Below are positions 21,679 to 31,003 of a DNA stretch of 64,000 nucleotides, piece by piece (within the stretch, counting starts at the first letter, position 1; every line of letters begins with the position of its first letter). Both the position numbers and the translations under genes were made by a program. The stretch covers positions 13,516,001-13,580,000 of the forward strand of contig CM059622.1 of assembly GCA_030435675.1 (NCBI GenBank), written 5' to 3'. The notes beneath the pieces were generated by a model that was not told the DNA's origin, ran no database searches, and worked only from the letters and a program-made list of their open reading frames with translations. The DNA is from Steinernema hermaphroditum (Eukaryota > Nematoda > Chromadorea > Rhabditida > Steinernematidae).

Positions 21679-21978
21679 GCCGATGAGCGTGAGAGGTCAA
21701 ATTCATCACCTGGATCGTCCCGCACCGTACACGGCTATCGCCTGCACAAAGGAAAATGCCATACTCGCCCTGACTGACCTGTCGATCGAAGCACCTGTGG
21801 TTGTCGACATCGCATCCACTACCAACTTCGTCGGTCCCGTACCGACTCTTACTAAATATCCTGTCCTCCCTGGAGAAACCTTCAACCTATTCACCTACGT
21901 CCAACGCTTCGTTGGAGCCGATGAGCGTGAGAGGTCAAATTCATCACCTGGATCGTCCCGCACCGTACACGGCTATCG
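21679..21978 (+). repeat. 62-bp direct repeat, 238 bp apart
   Basis: 21679-21740 and 21917-21978 are identical over 62 bp, beginning GCCGATGAGCGTGAG and ending ACGGCTATCG. The intervening 176 bp reads as coding-like sequence. The perfect identity inside an otherwise decayed region points to a recent local duplication. Confidence 0.85.
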
Positions 21979-22549
21979 AAAACACGGAAAGCCGCCTTCT
22001 CGACCGACATCGAGAAGAAGAACGACGACCATCCTTCAATCGAGCAGCGCCTGGAAGAAATCTTCGCTCCCCAGAGGACCCCAACACGTCCAGCGACCCT
22101 GAAGGCCCCGAAGAAGAGACCTTCATCTCCTCCGCATAGCCAAGAGAATCACGAAGTCCCAAGAGACCGACCGTCTCCAATCCGACTCCCTTCGAAGAGA
22201 CCCGAGGCCGAGCGAAAGAATCCAACATATTCCCACAGCCGACGTCCCACTTACGACAGCCGTCCACCGCGTGTCGTCCATCGACAGTCAACGCGTCAGG
22301 AAGTCCAACGTCCCCGTCGTTGAAGTCCATCACACCTGAAGTCTAGAAGTTTCCCCACCCTTTGTATTCCTCTTCGTAAGAAGTAAAAATATTGTATTAA
22401 ACTCAACGGTCTGGTCTAGTGGTTATCGGAAACCTGCACCATCTAAAACAGGCCAACTCATGGAGAACGTTTCTGGACGCCACCAAAGACGTCCCCGTTC
22501 TGACATCCAAGTATGCCGAGCTCCTCGACGAAGGCTACATCTCGTAAGC
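21740..22549 (+). other. unidentified coding-like stretches
   Basis: Three open stretches have a coding look but I do not recognise them. 21740-21920 contains VVVDIASTTNFVGPVPTL. About 21925-22323 is open without a start codon, is basic and Pro/Arg-rich, and contains HPSIEQRLEEIFAPQR. About 22418-22549 is preceded by TCTAG and contains FLDATKDVPVLTSKYAELL before a stop. They lie between the integrase remnant and the 3' LTR-like end, where an element may carry an extra gene. They may also be host exons. Confidence 0.35.
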
Positions 22550-22737
22550 GACACTGAAAAGTGTCGAGACAAAGATCTGAAGCCCCAGAAGGCCAGCAGT
22601 CGTCTACTCTCCCGCCCGCTTCGATTCACGTCTAGTCATAGTGTGTATATGTTTATTTTTATGATGCATATGTCTAGTGTAAATATAAAATCATCTCCGT
22701 AAAACAAATGTGTTCGTTTTCGTGTTCTTCCCTCCGC

Positions 22738-23040
22738 TCAATCGTCCGTTTCAACGAAGTCCGCGAGAAAACATCCAGCTCGCTGACCACAGTAGTTGTC
22801 GTCCAGTACCGTCCATTCGTTGATTGCACTCCAAGAGTAGAAGCCAGGCAAATCGCTGGTTCGTAGCTCGTCCGCGTATGAGTAACCCAAAACTCTGAAG
22901 GCCCACGGCATTCTCTTGAACACACCCCGATCCTCTTTCGGTATTGCACACCTGAAACACGGCTCACCGCTCACCGCATATGGTCGACGACGATCGAAGT
23001 AAAAAGGTCCTCCAAACCAAAAACCGCAGAGACCACTTCT
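22738..23040 (-). CDS. orphan terminal exon of an unidentified protein (partial)
   Basis: The minus strand is open for 101 codons from a 3' splice site (CTGTAG at 23041-23046) to the stop at 22738. The peptide is rich in aromatic residues and Cys, with CGFWFGGPFYFDRRRPYA, CFRCAIPKED and NYCGQRAGCFLADFVE. An AATAAA signal (complement of 22652-22657) lies about 80 bp downstream of the stop. No upstream exon was found before the LTR-like sequence at 23.2 kb, so the gene looks cut off. It could be a captured host exon or part of a host gene into which the element inserted. The family is unknown. Confidence 0.5.
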   Translation of the reverse strand, partial: RSGLCGFWFGGPFYFDRRRPYAVSGEPCFRCAIPKEDRGVFKRMPWAFRVLGYSYADELRTSDLPGFYSWSAINEWTVLDDNYCGQRAGCFLADFVETDD

Positions 23041-23499
23041 CTACAGGCCTAAAATTGGCACTCCCACCATGACCTAGAAAACCCATCCCCAGTGGTACGC
23101 CTCACACTGCAGACACCCTCACTTGTGTAGTAATTAAGCATACAACACATCACAAAGACACATGCCGGTTAACACAGCGATTTCGAGGGCGAAATCCGGG
23201 AAAAGGGGGAGTTGTAAAGGGAGCAAATCGACGGGATTACGGTAGTTTCCCAGGCAGCAGTCTGCCATGTTATGACTCGCGCACCATCGATCCAACAACA
23301 GAGAAGACCGAACGACCAGCTGATGACCATGCGATCAACCGGAAGTGACGAAGCGCCGAAGGACTACAAAAGATCGCGCCGACGAACACTCAAGGCCCCG
23401 CAGCTACGGTCACAGCACAGCGTTACTTTGTCGCTCTATTTCTCTGCTAATAAAAGCCTGAGACTGATATTGAGGCAAACAAAAGACCTAAAGGGAGGA

Positions 23500-23920
23500 C
23501 TCTTTTTCTGTGAAGTCGAGAGGGTTAAGATCCAGGGAGTGCGGCGGACAAACATCCTTCGACCAGACCTTCACGTGGTTGGCAGCGAACCAGGCCAGAG
23601 TGTCCTTGGCTCTATGGGCAGGTGCCCAGTCCTGCTGAAACGTCTATGCTGTGTCGGTGGGCAGATCTTGGGCCCATGATTTCACCACATCGTCCAGAAT
23701 TCGTTTGCGGTAGAGTTAAAAAAAAAGTTTCACGGTGATTCTCAGTGTTTCGTTGCGGTTGTACGGTGAAAATCTTTTCATCCGAGAACAGACTGTTCTG
23801 GAACCTACCGCCGCGGACTTCAGCCTTCATTTTCGGCCATTTCTCCAGTCTTGCGGTCTTCACTGGATCATCCAAGAAAATGATCAAAGTTTGTAATGAC
23901 GTCAAGAAGGGGTACAATGG
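23500..23920 (-). pseudogene. Tc1/mariner-type transposase remnant
   Basis: On the minus strand the frames carry LEKWPKMKAEVRGGR, then FSDEKIFTV (first catalytic Asp region). After a frameshift and decay they carry QQDWAPAHRAKDTLAWFA and HSLDLNPLDF, the second and third Asp of the D,D(~34)D triad. Sequence between the first and second Asp is shortened and shifted, and the gene start is missing. It is a dead fragment lying immediately beside the LTR-like end at 23.2-23.47 kb. Terminal inverted repeats were not found. Confidence 0.85.
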
Positions 23921-24089
23921 GAGTTTACGCCCTGGAACCTCTCATGTTCTGCAGTGCAGTGGCCTGGCTTCTCCCCAGGAAGAGCTCTGAGTGCAGTTGC
24001 ATACCTCCAGTGAAATATACATACATTTTTATGCTTAGAAACATGCTCAAAGAAAAAGCCGACATTTTCAATGCACCAATCCAATATTA

Positions 24090-26891
24090 CTAACTCGAGT
24101 TTATTTTCCTAGGTTTCGCATAGTACTTAAAATATCGGCCAATCTCTGCCGTAGTATTCCAGAAGTGCGATATCACTTTCCTCCTGACGGTTTCCAGCTT
24201 TTCCTCTATGATTTTCCTTGTTTTTATCAGAGCTCTGTTGTAGTGCCAAGTGGAGGTGCCGAGTTGACATTGGGTTTGGTCGATGGGACGGCTGAACGGT
24301 GCCTCCCAACTGGCGAACTGCAAATACCTAAATCACTTTCGTCTTGGATAGACATGCTAAGGGAGTGTTTGCCTTGTTTCATTGAGAAACGGTGTCAGAA
24401 GTCTCCTTAGTTGCCACCCATGGAGCATGAAGTCCGTTTCTGGGCTCCATAAACTGTCACTGAGCCATCCATCTCTAACCCATCCTTCGCCTTTAGGGAC
24501 GATCTTCAGTTTTGGAGGAAAATGACGATTTGATCCGAGAATGATTCTAACACAAGCTTCGAATTGGAACACTTCACTGTAGGATTTGGACTGTTCCCAT
24601 ATGATGTGGCAGTCGCTCATCTCTTGTTTGGCATAGGGAGCGAAGAGATCCACGAGGAGTGCCTGAAAAGAAGGCATTAAACTGGAAACCATATTCAGGG
24701 CGATTCGATATATATCAGAAAAAATGCCCAAAAACGATTCCAACCAGCCGGATTCGAACCAGCGACCTAAGGATCTCTGATCAACACTACAGTCCTCCGC
24801 TCTACCAACTGAGCTATGGTTGGATCTGATGTTGACGGCGGTGGAATCATATAGGAAGGTGGGGCGTTAGTGCGCATCAATTATTCCATGCCTCATGTCA
24901 CATAAACCGCACAGGAATGAGACGCCATCCAACCATAGCCCTGTTGGTAGAGCGGAGGACTGTAGTGTTGGTCAGAGATCCTTAGGTCGCTGGTCCGAAT
25001 CCGGCTGGTTGGAGCAACTTTCTGCACTTACGTGAATGGCGCTGTTGTCCGTTCCATGGAAACTCTTAGGCAGCTTCTTCTCGTATTCAGCGAACTGCAT
25101 CAAAAACTCCTTTCCGAATTGTGATCTTCTCACGAGATAGGACCCTGTGGCCACTTCCCAGTTGTAGAATCGATCGTACATGATCACATCGAAACGGTCA
25201 TCAATCCACTCCTCTATCAACTTCGAAGGATTAATGACTCCGACGTCTGCATCGATGACCAGAGTCCACTCGTGGTCGTCCAGAAGATGCGCAGCTATAC
25301 AGTGCCTTCGAAACATGATCTAAACTGAAGACTCTTCAGTACTAGTGATATCCGTGGATGGCCTCTCACATCGGTTTGGTTACACAGAGCTGACCAGGTG
25401 GCGGAATCTTTCTCTATTCTGAAGTCATAGGCTTGAAGTGAGGCGTAGCAGCGCATAGATTCCAAGGCAAAGAAGTAGTCTCGCTCTTTGACGGTTTCAT
25501 CTATTACTGTTAAAATGCCAATGTTTCTCGAATTGTTGGACTTCGAGTCCCTTGAACGATAGAATGTTTTGTTCTGTTCTTCCAATGCGTAGTAGATCTG
25601 AAAAGTTATTTTCTCGCCACTTTGTGCCTTTAACCAACATTACTTAACCTGTGTTAGTTTTGCCCCAGGAACATTCAATTTGAAGCCTAAACATTCAGAA
25701 TCCCCTCGCACGGACTGTCCAGGAAAGTGCACCTATACCCCATCATCTATGTAGTGGTCGGAACATCATACATTGATGTCGACCATAATCACATTTTCTT
25801 GCCCCAGAATGCTGAACACCTCTATTCAATTGCAGGCGTACCGGGACAATCGGAACGATTGGTGGGTCGTTCGCGATGGTCATCAGCCGTGAAGGGAAGC
25901 CCACTAGCCGATTTGATCACGACATGTTTAACAAACCATTCCAATATGTCTGTAGAACTATTTGATAAACTACTACCCACATAAAAGCCTGACCGCTAGT
26001 TTAGAACAGCTAGTTAAAAATCAAAAACCGAAGGACGTCTGTTCGCCACTGCCTTCTGCAAGTATCATAAAAGGAGTTCATAGAATTCCTGAAACCCAAT
26101 TGGAATATTTGATTTTTGGTATTTACAGGATAATTCGGAACATTTGAACTCTGGAGTTTGACGTTCTTTAGAGCTCCGATGGAAACTCATTGTTTGGCGT
26201 TGAACATGGAAGTCGATTCCCCCAGGTTGAAATCGCCATAATTAAGCAAAGCGCACAATAAAAACGACGAAAACTTTCTGATATTTTCTCGGGTGCGAAT
26301 CACGCCTCTCAGATGCCTCACAGTAACTAAGCGACTGTGCATACAATGTGGACCATCAAAACCTATAATTAGCGTATGAGAAATTATGGCGGAAACCACA
26401 GGAATGAATTCTTATGTTCGGTATTCATCTCAAGAAGTAAAAATCTAAAAAATGAACGAAGGCATTGACAAAGCTCAATACTCTAAAGGGAACAGGGAGA
26501 ATCTCTGTGGAACACACATAGGGCACCTATGCACATATCTAAGGACTAAAACAACTTGTTAGTGTTATATGAACAAAACGATATGTGTGCAAGTTGATCT
26601 GCTGGGCGTTCAATGCGGAAACGGAGCTTTCCGTACTACTTCTTTATGTCCCAACTCAACATTCCAACTGTTGTAATGCTAGGCCACTTTTTAAATTTTC
26701 CAACTCACCTTATCATTAATGTGGTCCCCTTTCAAAGAAAAGTCCATCTTCAAAATTAAGACGAGAAACAGAAGAGTGAACAGCAGCAAGGCAAAGAGTC
26801 GCCGTTGTGAAAGAAAAAGACGCATTCTCCGGAAGGACTGCCTACAATGAAAACAGCTGAACATGATTAGACGAAGCGCCGTCGAAGCCAT
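24090..26891 (-). CDS. DUF273 glycosyltransferase-like type II membrane protein
   Basis: Minus-strand exons: 26709-26891, 25370-25597, 25032-25319, 24418-24662 and 24090-24309 (387 aa if the last junction is right). Residues 32-47 form a signal anchor after a basic N-terminus, as in Golgi enzymes. DADVGVINPSKLIEEWID (DxD-like at about 160-162) is followed by MYDRFYNWEVATGSYL, PKSFHGTDNSAIH, GEGWVRDGWLSDSLWSPE and DFMLHGW, which match the nematode DUF273 family as I remember it. The expected role is sugar transfer, substrate unknown. The 369-bp third intron (24663-25031) holds two tRNA-Tyr sequences. The last junction (phase 2, weak donor GTGGCA at 24417) is uncertain. The alternative acceptor at 24318 would need another donor, and reading on from exon 4 reaches a stop after about 17 codons. 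Confidence 0.82.
24739..24823 (-). tRNA. tRNA-Tyr (GTA) inside a DUF273 intron
   Basis: It has all arms of the tRNA-Tyr at 5011, with a 12-nt intron that differs by one base. A TTTTT run follows its 3' end on the minus strand. It lies in the third intron of the DUF273 gene on the same strand, 105 bp from a plus-strand partner. Confidence 0.92.
24929..25013 (+). pseudogene. tRNA-Tyr copy with D-arm and T-loop changes (probable pseudogene)
   Basis: The length and intron match the intact copies, but the D-arm reads AGCCCTGTTGG in place of AGCTCAGTTGG and the T-loop has TCCGAAT in place of TTCGAAT. This changes a D-stem base and the invariant T55, and damages the B-box. No run of four or more T follows. 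It overlaps the intron side of the DUF273 exon-3 donor region by position (18 bp away) but not the donor itself. Confidence 0.8.
25598..26708 (-). other. long first intron of the DUF273 gene
   Basis: 1,111 bp lie between the signal-anchor exon (donor AAG/GTGAGT) and the exon beginning IYYALEEQ (acceptor TTTTCAG). Short frames inside have no coding look. A small missed exon cannot be ruled out. Confidence 0.5.
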
Positions 26892-28927
26892 GGAAACGCC
26901 GGTATGGTGCCGCCTTCGTAAGGCAATTAAGAGCTGGGAATATACGAATAATCAATGCAGAGGGCAAAGTGAACAAAACAAGGAGAAGACAAACAAGAGG
27001 CGAGCTTTGACGCTTGTGGTGGTGTGCTGAGCAAATGCTCGCTTACCGGAAAACAAAGGTAAACAGATAAAAGGGGCGTTGTTGTCGGTTTGGTAAACAG
27101 CGTGACTGATGTAAAAGTTTATTTAAGAGCGACAGGAAAAAGCAAGATTGTGTGGAGCATTTCCTTGCCAAGGTTAACGTAGTCACACCGTAGTCACTGG
27201 CCAGAGGACGATGTGCAGTCATCGCTATGCGTGGCTTGGAAGAGGTTGATTCCGGTTGATGCGTGGCACATCAAATGTAGAGATCCCATCATCGATTGGT
27301 GGCGGCGACTTTGGCCTAGAACATCTTCAGCTTGGCTGCGTGGGTGAACTTCTTGGCCAGGTGGAAGTTACTATGGCTCTCTGGCATTTCCGGCCTTCTG
27401 GGAGGTCACCACAGCGAGCAACAACGACTGCTAGCCGTCGAAAAAACTGTAAGATTCTTTCACAAAAAGAAGTGCTAAAAAAGTAAAAGAAACGAAATCG
27501 GCCAAAATCTGAAATTCACCCGAGTCGATAAACGGAAAGTGCATACTAATACCTAGTAGGTGGTCATCTAAAACTGGTTTTGAATGCAACTGGCTGGAGC
27601 GGATTGAGTGAATCAACATAACAGAACCAGTGCTACAAAAGTACTCATTAAAAATCGATAACTGACAGGTGTCCCAAGTGATAAAGGCCTATTTAGCCGA
27701 AACGTTGCGCACTAGTAGAACTTCAGACGTGCAGTGCAGCGCCACCTGGCGCGTCGGTCCCTTTCAAAATTTAAAAAAAGCAGCAGAATCTTGTCTCGCC
27801 GGTGAGTTATTTCCTTCCCGTTATTCTTGGGCCAAACATATCCGGTCAAAGATTAGCTGATAATCGGATTTTGGACTGCCAAACTGGGACTTGAATAAAC
27901 ACTGTATGAATTAGCTCGAACAAAGAGTGGACGTCACGTCAAAAGATCTACTAGCACACATAGTTTCATCTTGAGGACCACTGATCTTATTGAAGTCAAA
28001 AGAATGCAATCATTGGCCCACTGGTATTGGGAACTGAAATACATGGGGATTAGAAGAACAGCACACGACCGCTGTACCAAATATACCAATACCAAACCAA
28101 ACAATGTCTTCTTCAAATCTACCTTCTATACGTGCACAAAGACTATCATCTCTGCTTTTAACGACTTATCAATAATAGTGCATCGCGTACAACAACATGT
28201 GCGCTTTTGCGTTTCCGTGAATCATAACGGCGGATTCTATGCCAGAATAACATTGGAATTAAGAATTGACGATAGTGATGTGCGTCGGCTAAGGTGAAGA
28301 TGATGGCTGATGCGAAGACAACATTATGGAAGGAAGAGTTTCTACTTCGACTAACAGCGATCTAAGAATTGGAATGAATCAAATCATGGAATTGAGATAG
28401 AAAGAACGGCGAGAGAGGCAGGTGTGAAACATCGCCTGGACTGTGTATTTACTAAAAAACTCCAAAGTCTCGCTCATAAAGGATCGCAATCGAATTGAAA
28501 TCGTCTGACAATACATACACATCAAGAAAATCTAATGGCCGTAGCAACATGTCAATGTCAACAGTTTACGTGAGACAGGGTGGCCCTTCTAAATGCTTGA
28601 TTACACACCACATCGACGTCCATGAGGCGTTTCCCAACGATAAGGGAATCGTCATGGCCAACCCTTATCAGTCCCCAAACAGCCAAGAGGAGCGTTTGCG
28701 TTATGCGTTGTATAAAGGGGACAGGTAACAATTCTAGATCAAAAAAGGACGAGAAATACGAATATAACGACAGAAGTTGGATAAAAACCCCAAGTGATGT
28801 GCAAGAAGGGCCCGGTGCAGTCAGGGCCATTCTTTTGAGAACCATTCAAGACTCGGTAATTCGACGGAAGAGTTAAATGCAATCGTTTTATTCATCACTT
28901 CAATCAAGCCCTGGTAATCACAGAATG
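26892..28927. other. intergenic, contains dispersed-repeat pieces
   Basis: No gene was recognised. 27190-27445 carries a diverged copy of the Gypsy pol-end segment followed by the dispersed repeat (annotated separately). Both flanks hold only short overlapping frames. The first part presumably contains the DUF273 promoter. Confidence 0.4.
27190..27445 (+). repeat. dispersed repeat family, copy 5, with pol-end segment
   Basis: The blocks TCACACCGTAGTC, GAAGAGGTTGATTCCGG, GGTGGCGGCGAC and CTTCTTGGCCAGGTGGAA are followed by GGCCTTCTGGGAGG. They follow the same order as 21040-21340. The gross collinearity shows that the pol-end segment and the repeat move or decay as one unit. Confidence 0.6.
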
Positions 28928-29704
28928 TTAAGCTTTGCGAGCGAGGTCGAACCGGAGCTTCCAGAAGTTCTTGTTCTGGTGCTTCGCCTCGGAGAAGGTC
29001 TCCTCGTAGACCTTCAGTTTGGCGCGGACGTTAGTCGGCAGATTGGTCAGGTTCTTCTGGCGCATCTCCACCTTCCCCTCGGTGGACACCTCCAGGACCT
29101 CCAGTTTGGGTGCTTCATTCTCGACCCAGTCCTCGATGGCCCTCTTGACGAACATCGCCTTCATCGCGAAGGGTTCGGGTTCGGCCTTCTTCTTCCCTTC
29201 CTTCGTCTCGATCATCTTGTCCGTGTCCATGGCGCACTCCGAGATGTGGACGTTTCTGAGGTCGTTCTTGAAGAAGCGGCGGTGGAAGGCGTTGCTGAGG
29301 GTCTTGTTCAGAAGGACCTTCGAGAGACGAAGCTTCTTGAGGGACGTCGACTGCAAACAGTCGGCGAAGAACGTCTCGAACTGCTTGGATCTGAGTTCAA
29401 GGGCCATGATCTGTAGGTTCTCGAAGTTCCTTCCGATCATAGGCAGTTCGGGGAACCGCTCGAGTCGGTTCACGATGAGAGTTTTGAACTGGAGGGGCCG
29501 GGAGAAACTGACCTCCTCCAGAGGCTTCAGATTCTTCGGAGTGATGTCCTGGCAGGGGACGATGTTCAGCATGACCAGGTTCCGACCTTCTTGGTCGACT
29601 TCGGCGTCGCTGCACTGCCAGAGGACCTTTCCCTTCGGATCGGAGGGGACATGGATGGTGGCGCAGATCGAGGGGACGAACTTCGGCTTCTGTGGTTCAG
29701 CCAT
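28928..29704 (-). CDS. F-box-like family protein (paralog 3), Leu-rich C-terminal part
   Basis: This minus-strand frame has clear coding bias from MAEPQKPKF (ATG at 29704, 258 aa); it stays open upstream to 29899 but that part is AT-rich and less gene-like. Segments such as LKKLRLSKVLLNKTL, FFKNDLRNVHISEC and LEVLEVSTEGKVEM recall the degenerate leucine-rich part of the F-box-like proteins at 9.1 and 13.9 kb. An F-box is not obvious from this start. It may lie in the upstream extension (MDIKIFDFILNMVCQ) or an upstream exon. The protein is Lys-rich and soluble. Family membership is inferred from size, layout and strand. Confidence 0.55.
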   Translation of the reverse strand: MAEPQKPKFVPSICATIHVPSDPKGKVLWQCSDAEVDQEGRNLVMLNIVPCQDITPKNLKPLEEVSFSRPLQFKTLIVNRLERFPELPMIGRNFENLQIMALELRSKQFETFFADCLQSTSLKKLRLSKVLLNKTLSNAFHRRFFKNDLRNVHISECAMDTDKMIETKEGKKKAEPEPFAMKAMFVKRAIEDWVENEAPKLEVLEVSTEGKVEMRQKNLTNLPTNVRAKLKVYEETFSEAKHQNKNFWKLRFDLARKA

Positions 29705-29999
29705 GACGAGTTTCTGGAGACTAGAGGTAACTTCTATGAGAGAGACGGACTGGCAGACCATGTTTAAGATAAAATCGAAGATTTTGATATCCATAGGCAT
29801 GAATATGGAGGGCATAAATAGGTTGAATAGGCTAAGAATGCGATGCGAGTATAGCATCGCTTTATGGGAGAGAGGGATGCTACTGCAAAAGGCAAGCACA
29901 GAACATGAAAAGCATCGCTTAGGCTCCCGACTCTGGGTAGTTTTTCGACTTTTTTTCGCGCAAACTGACTGGGTGTCTATTACATAATTCTGTGTCTAT

Positions 30000-30042
30000 T
30001 GTGGAAAAAGCAGAGAGCCTCACTCCGTCTACCGTTACGTTC
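30000..30042 (-). repeat. terminal 43-bp LTR fragment of the Bel/Pao element
   Basis: It is identical to 30160-30202 and 37888-37930 (plus-strand TGTGGAAAAAGCAGAGAGCC onward). It directly abuts the left TCTAT target duplication, so it is the true outer end of the insertion. Confidence 0.9.
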
Positions 30043-30159
30043 GCTGTCCGGTGATGTCCATCGTTCACTCGGATATGTACACACAACTGATAAGTTGTTC
30101 AACGCAGTCTACGTTTACAAAAAAGGGGACGACACAAATTCGAAACCCCGATGCACCAA
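30043..30159 (-). repeat. second copy of the Bel/Pao leader
   Basis: It is identical to 37771-37887, the PBS and leader up to and including the first codons of gag-pol (MDITGQ). It follows the 3' LTR where host DNA would be expected. It is cut off just after the sixth codon. Confidence 0.9.
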
Positions 30160-30824
30160 TGTGGAAAAAGCAGAGAGCCTCACTCCGTCTACCGTTACGT
30201 TCCACGCACTCGTAGTTCACTTTCCTGTAGGGCTCGCCAAAGCAGTTGATACGTATCCTGCTTCCCCAGAATATGTAAGCAACTACCGCCACGCGGGATC
30301 CTTTCTGTACACGACAACCACGCACGGTGGTACAACAGTCAACGACTAATACACGCGAGCTAACTCAGTAGCCTCGCAACAACAACTGGCGCAAACTCGC
30401 AAGTTTCAACGCCCAAGACAACCAAGGAATAGATTCGCGACGCGCAATCTTCCTGTACAACACAAATTGGAATCCAACGGATCTCCAGAAACACAAAGAA
30501 GCCGAGGTAGTAACAACAATTTACCTACACTAGCGGCAACAACAATAATTGGCACACACACACTTGACAGCACAGTCAAAAACACAACACACGCGTGAAC
30601 AAGCAAGAACACGGCCGCTGTTCAGCAACACACTGGTGAACTCTGCTGCTCCTCGCGGTTTGCAGCTCAACTTCTCGTCTAGATCATGTTCTGGAAACTT
30701 CTGCGTCTAGTAGACACGTAGTTCGGGGCGTAGACGTCTACTTCAGTATTGGCGCGTGATTCAAATTCTGCTGAAATATGATAAATCCCGGGTAAGAGAA
30801 AGGACGCGATCGCTTGTCGCGACA
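30160..30824 (-). repeat. 3' LTR of the Bel/Pao element
   Basis: 665 bp, TG...CA on both strands (plus strand TGTGGAAAAAG...GCGACA). I see no difference from the copy at 37888-38552. Confidence 0.92.
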
Positions 30825-31003
30825 CTGCCGCCCCGACAGTTATGTCAGTCTCCCTATATGTGGAGATTTGGTCCAGTATGTGACCAGTAAATTATGTAAG
30901 ATATCATAAGTAAGTCTCCCTATATGTGGAGAGATTGTCCGGTATGTGGACTATGATTTAGAAATGTATGTAAAAAAGATAAATTACGTGTCGTCGGTGC
31001 CTC
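30825..31003 (-). other. short 3' non-coding region of the Bel/Pao element
   Basis: It contains two imperfect units around GTCTCCCTATATGTGGAGA (30851 and 30916) with GGTCCAGTATGTGACC and GTCCGGTATGTGGAC after them. On the minus strand a G-rich stretch next to the LTR may serve as polypurine tract. Confidence 0.5.

Larger units (their letters stand above)
19699..23470 (+). mobile_element. decayed Gypsy-type LTR retrotransposon remains
   Basis: A 46-bp sequence starting TTGTAAAGGGAGCAA occurs at 19699-19744 and again at 23211-23256. The second copy is preceded by a polypurine tract (AAAAGGGGGAG) and runs into an LTR-like stretch with AATAAAAGCCTGAG near 23450. Between them are RNase H and integrase remains (19745-20935) and unidentified coding-like pieces. 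The left LTR is cut after 46 bp and joined straight to RNase H, so gag, protease and most of RT are deleted. Boundaries are approximate and no target duplication was found. Confidence 0.6.

Noticed and set aside
22407..22440. tRNA-like start GGTCTGGTCTAGTGGTTATC
   Set aside because: It resembles the A-box half of tRNA-Glu or tRNA-His, but no B-box or T-arm follows.
29019..29987. 322-codon plus-strand frame opposite the third F-box-like gene
   Set aside because: It mirrors the GC-biased minus-strand coding region and has no recognisable domain. The minus-strand peptide has the natural composition.
30045..30824. 780-bp LTR ending at TGTCCGG (and 37773-38552)
   Set aside because: The two regions are identical over this length, but the primer site and start codon would lie inside the LTR and no target duplication would exist. 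Moving the border to 30160/37888 gives a primer site next to the LTR and, with the 43-bp tail, a perfect TCTAT duplication.
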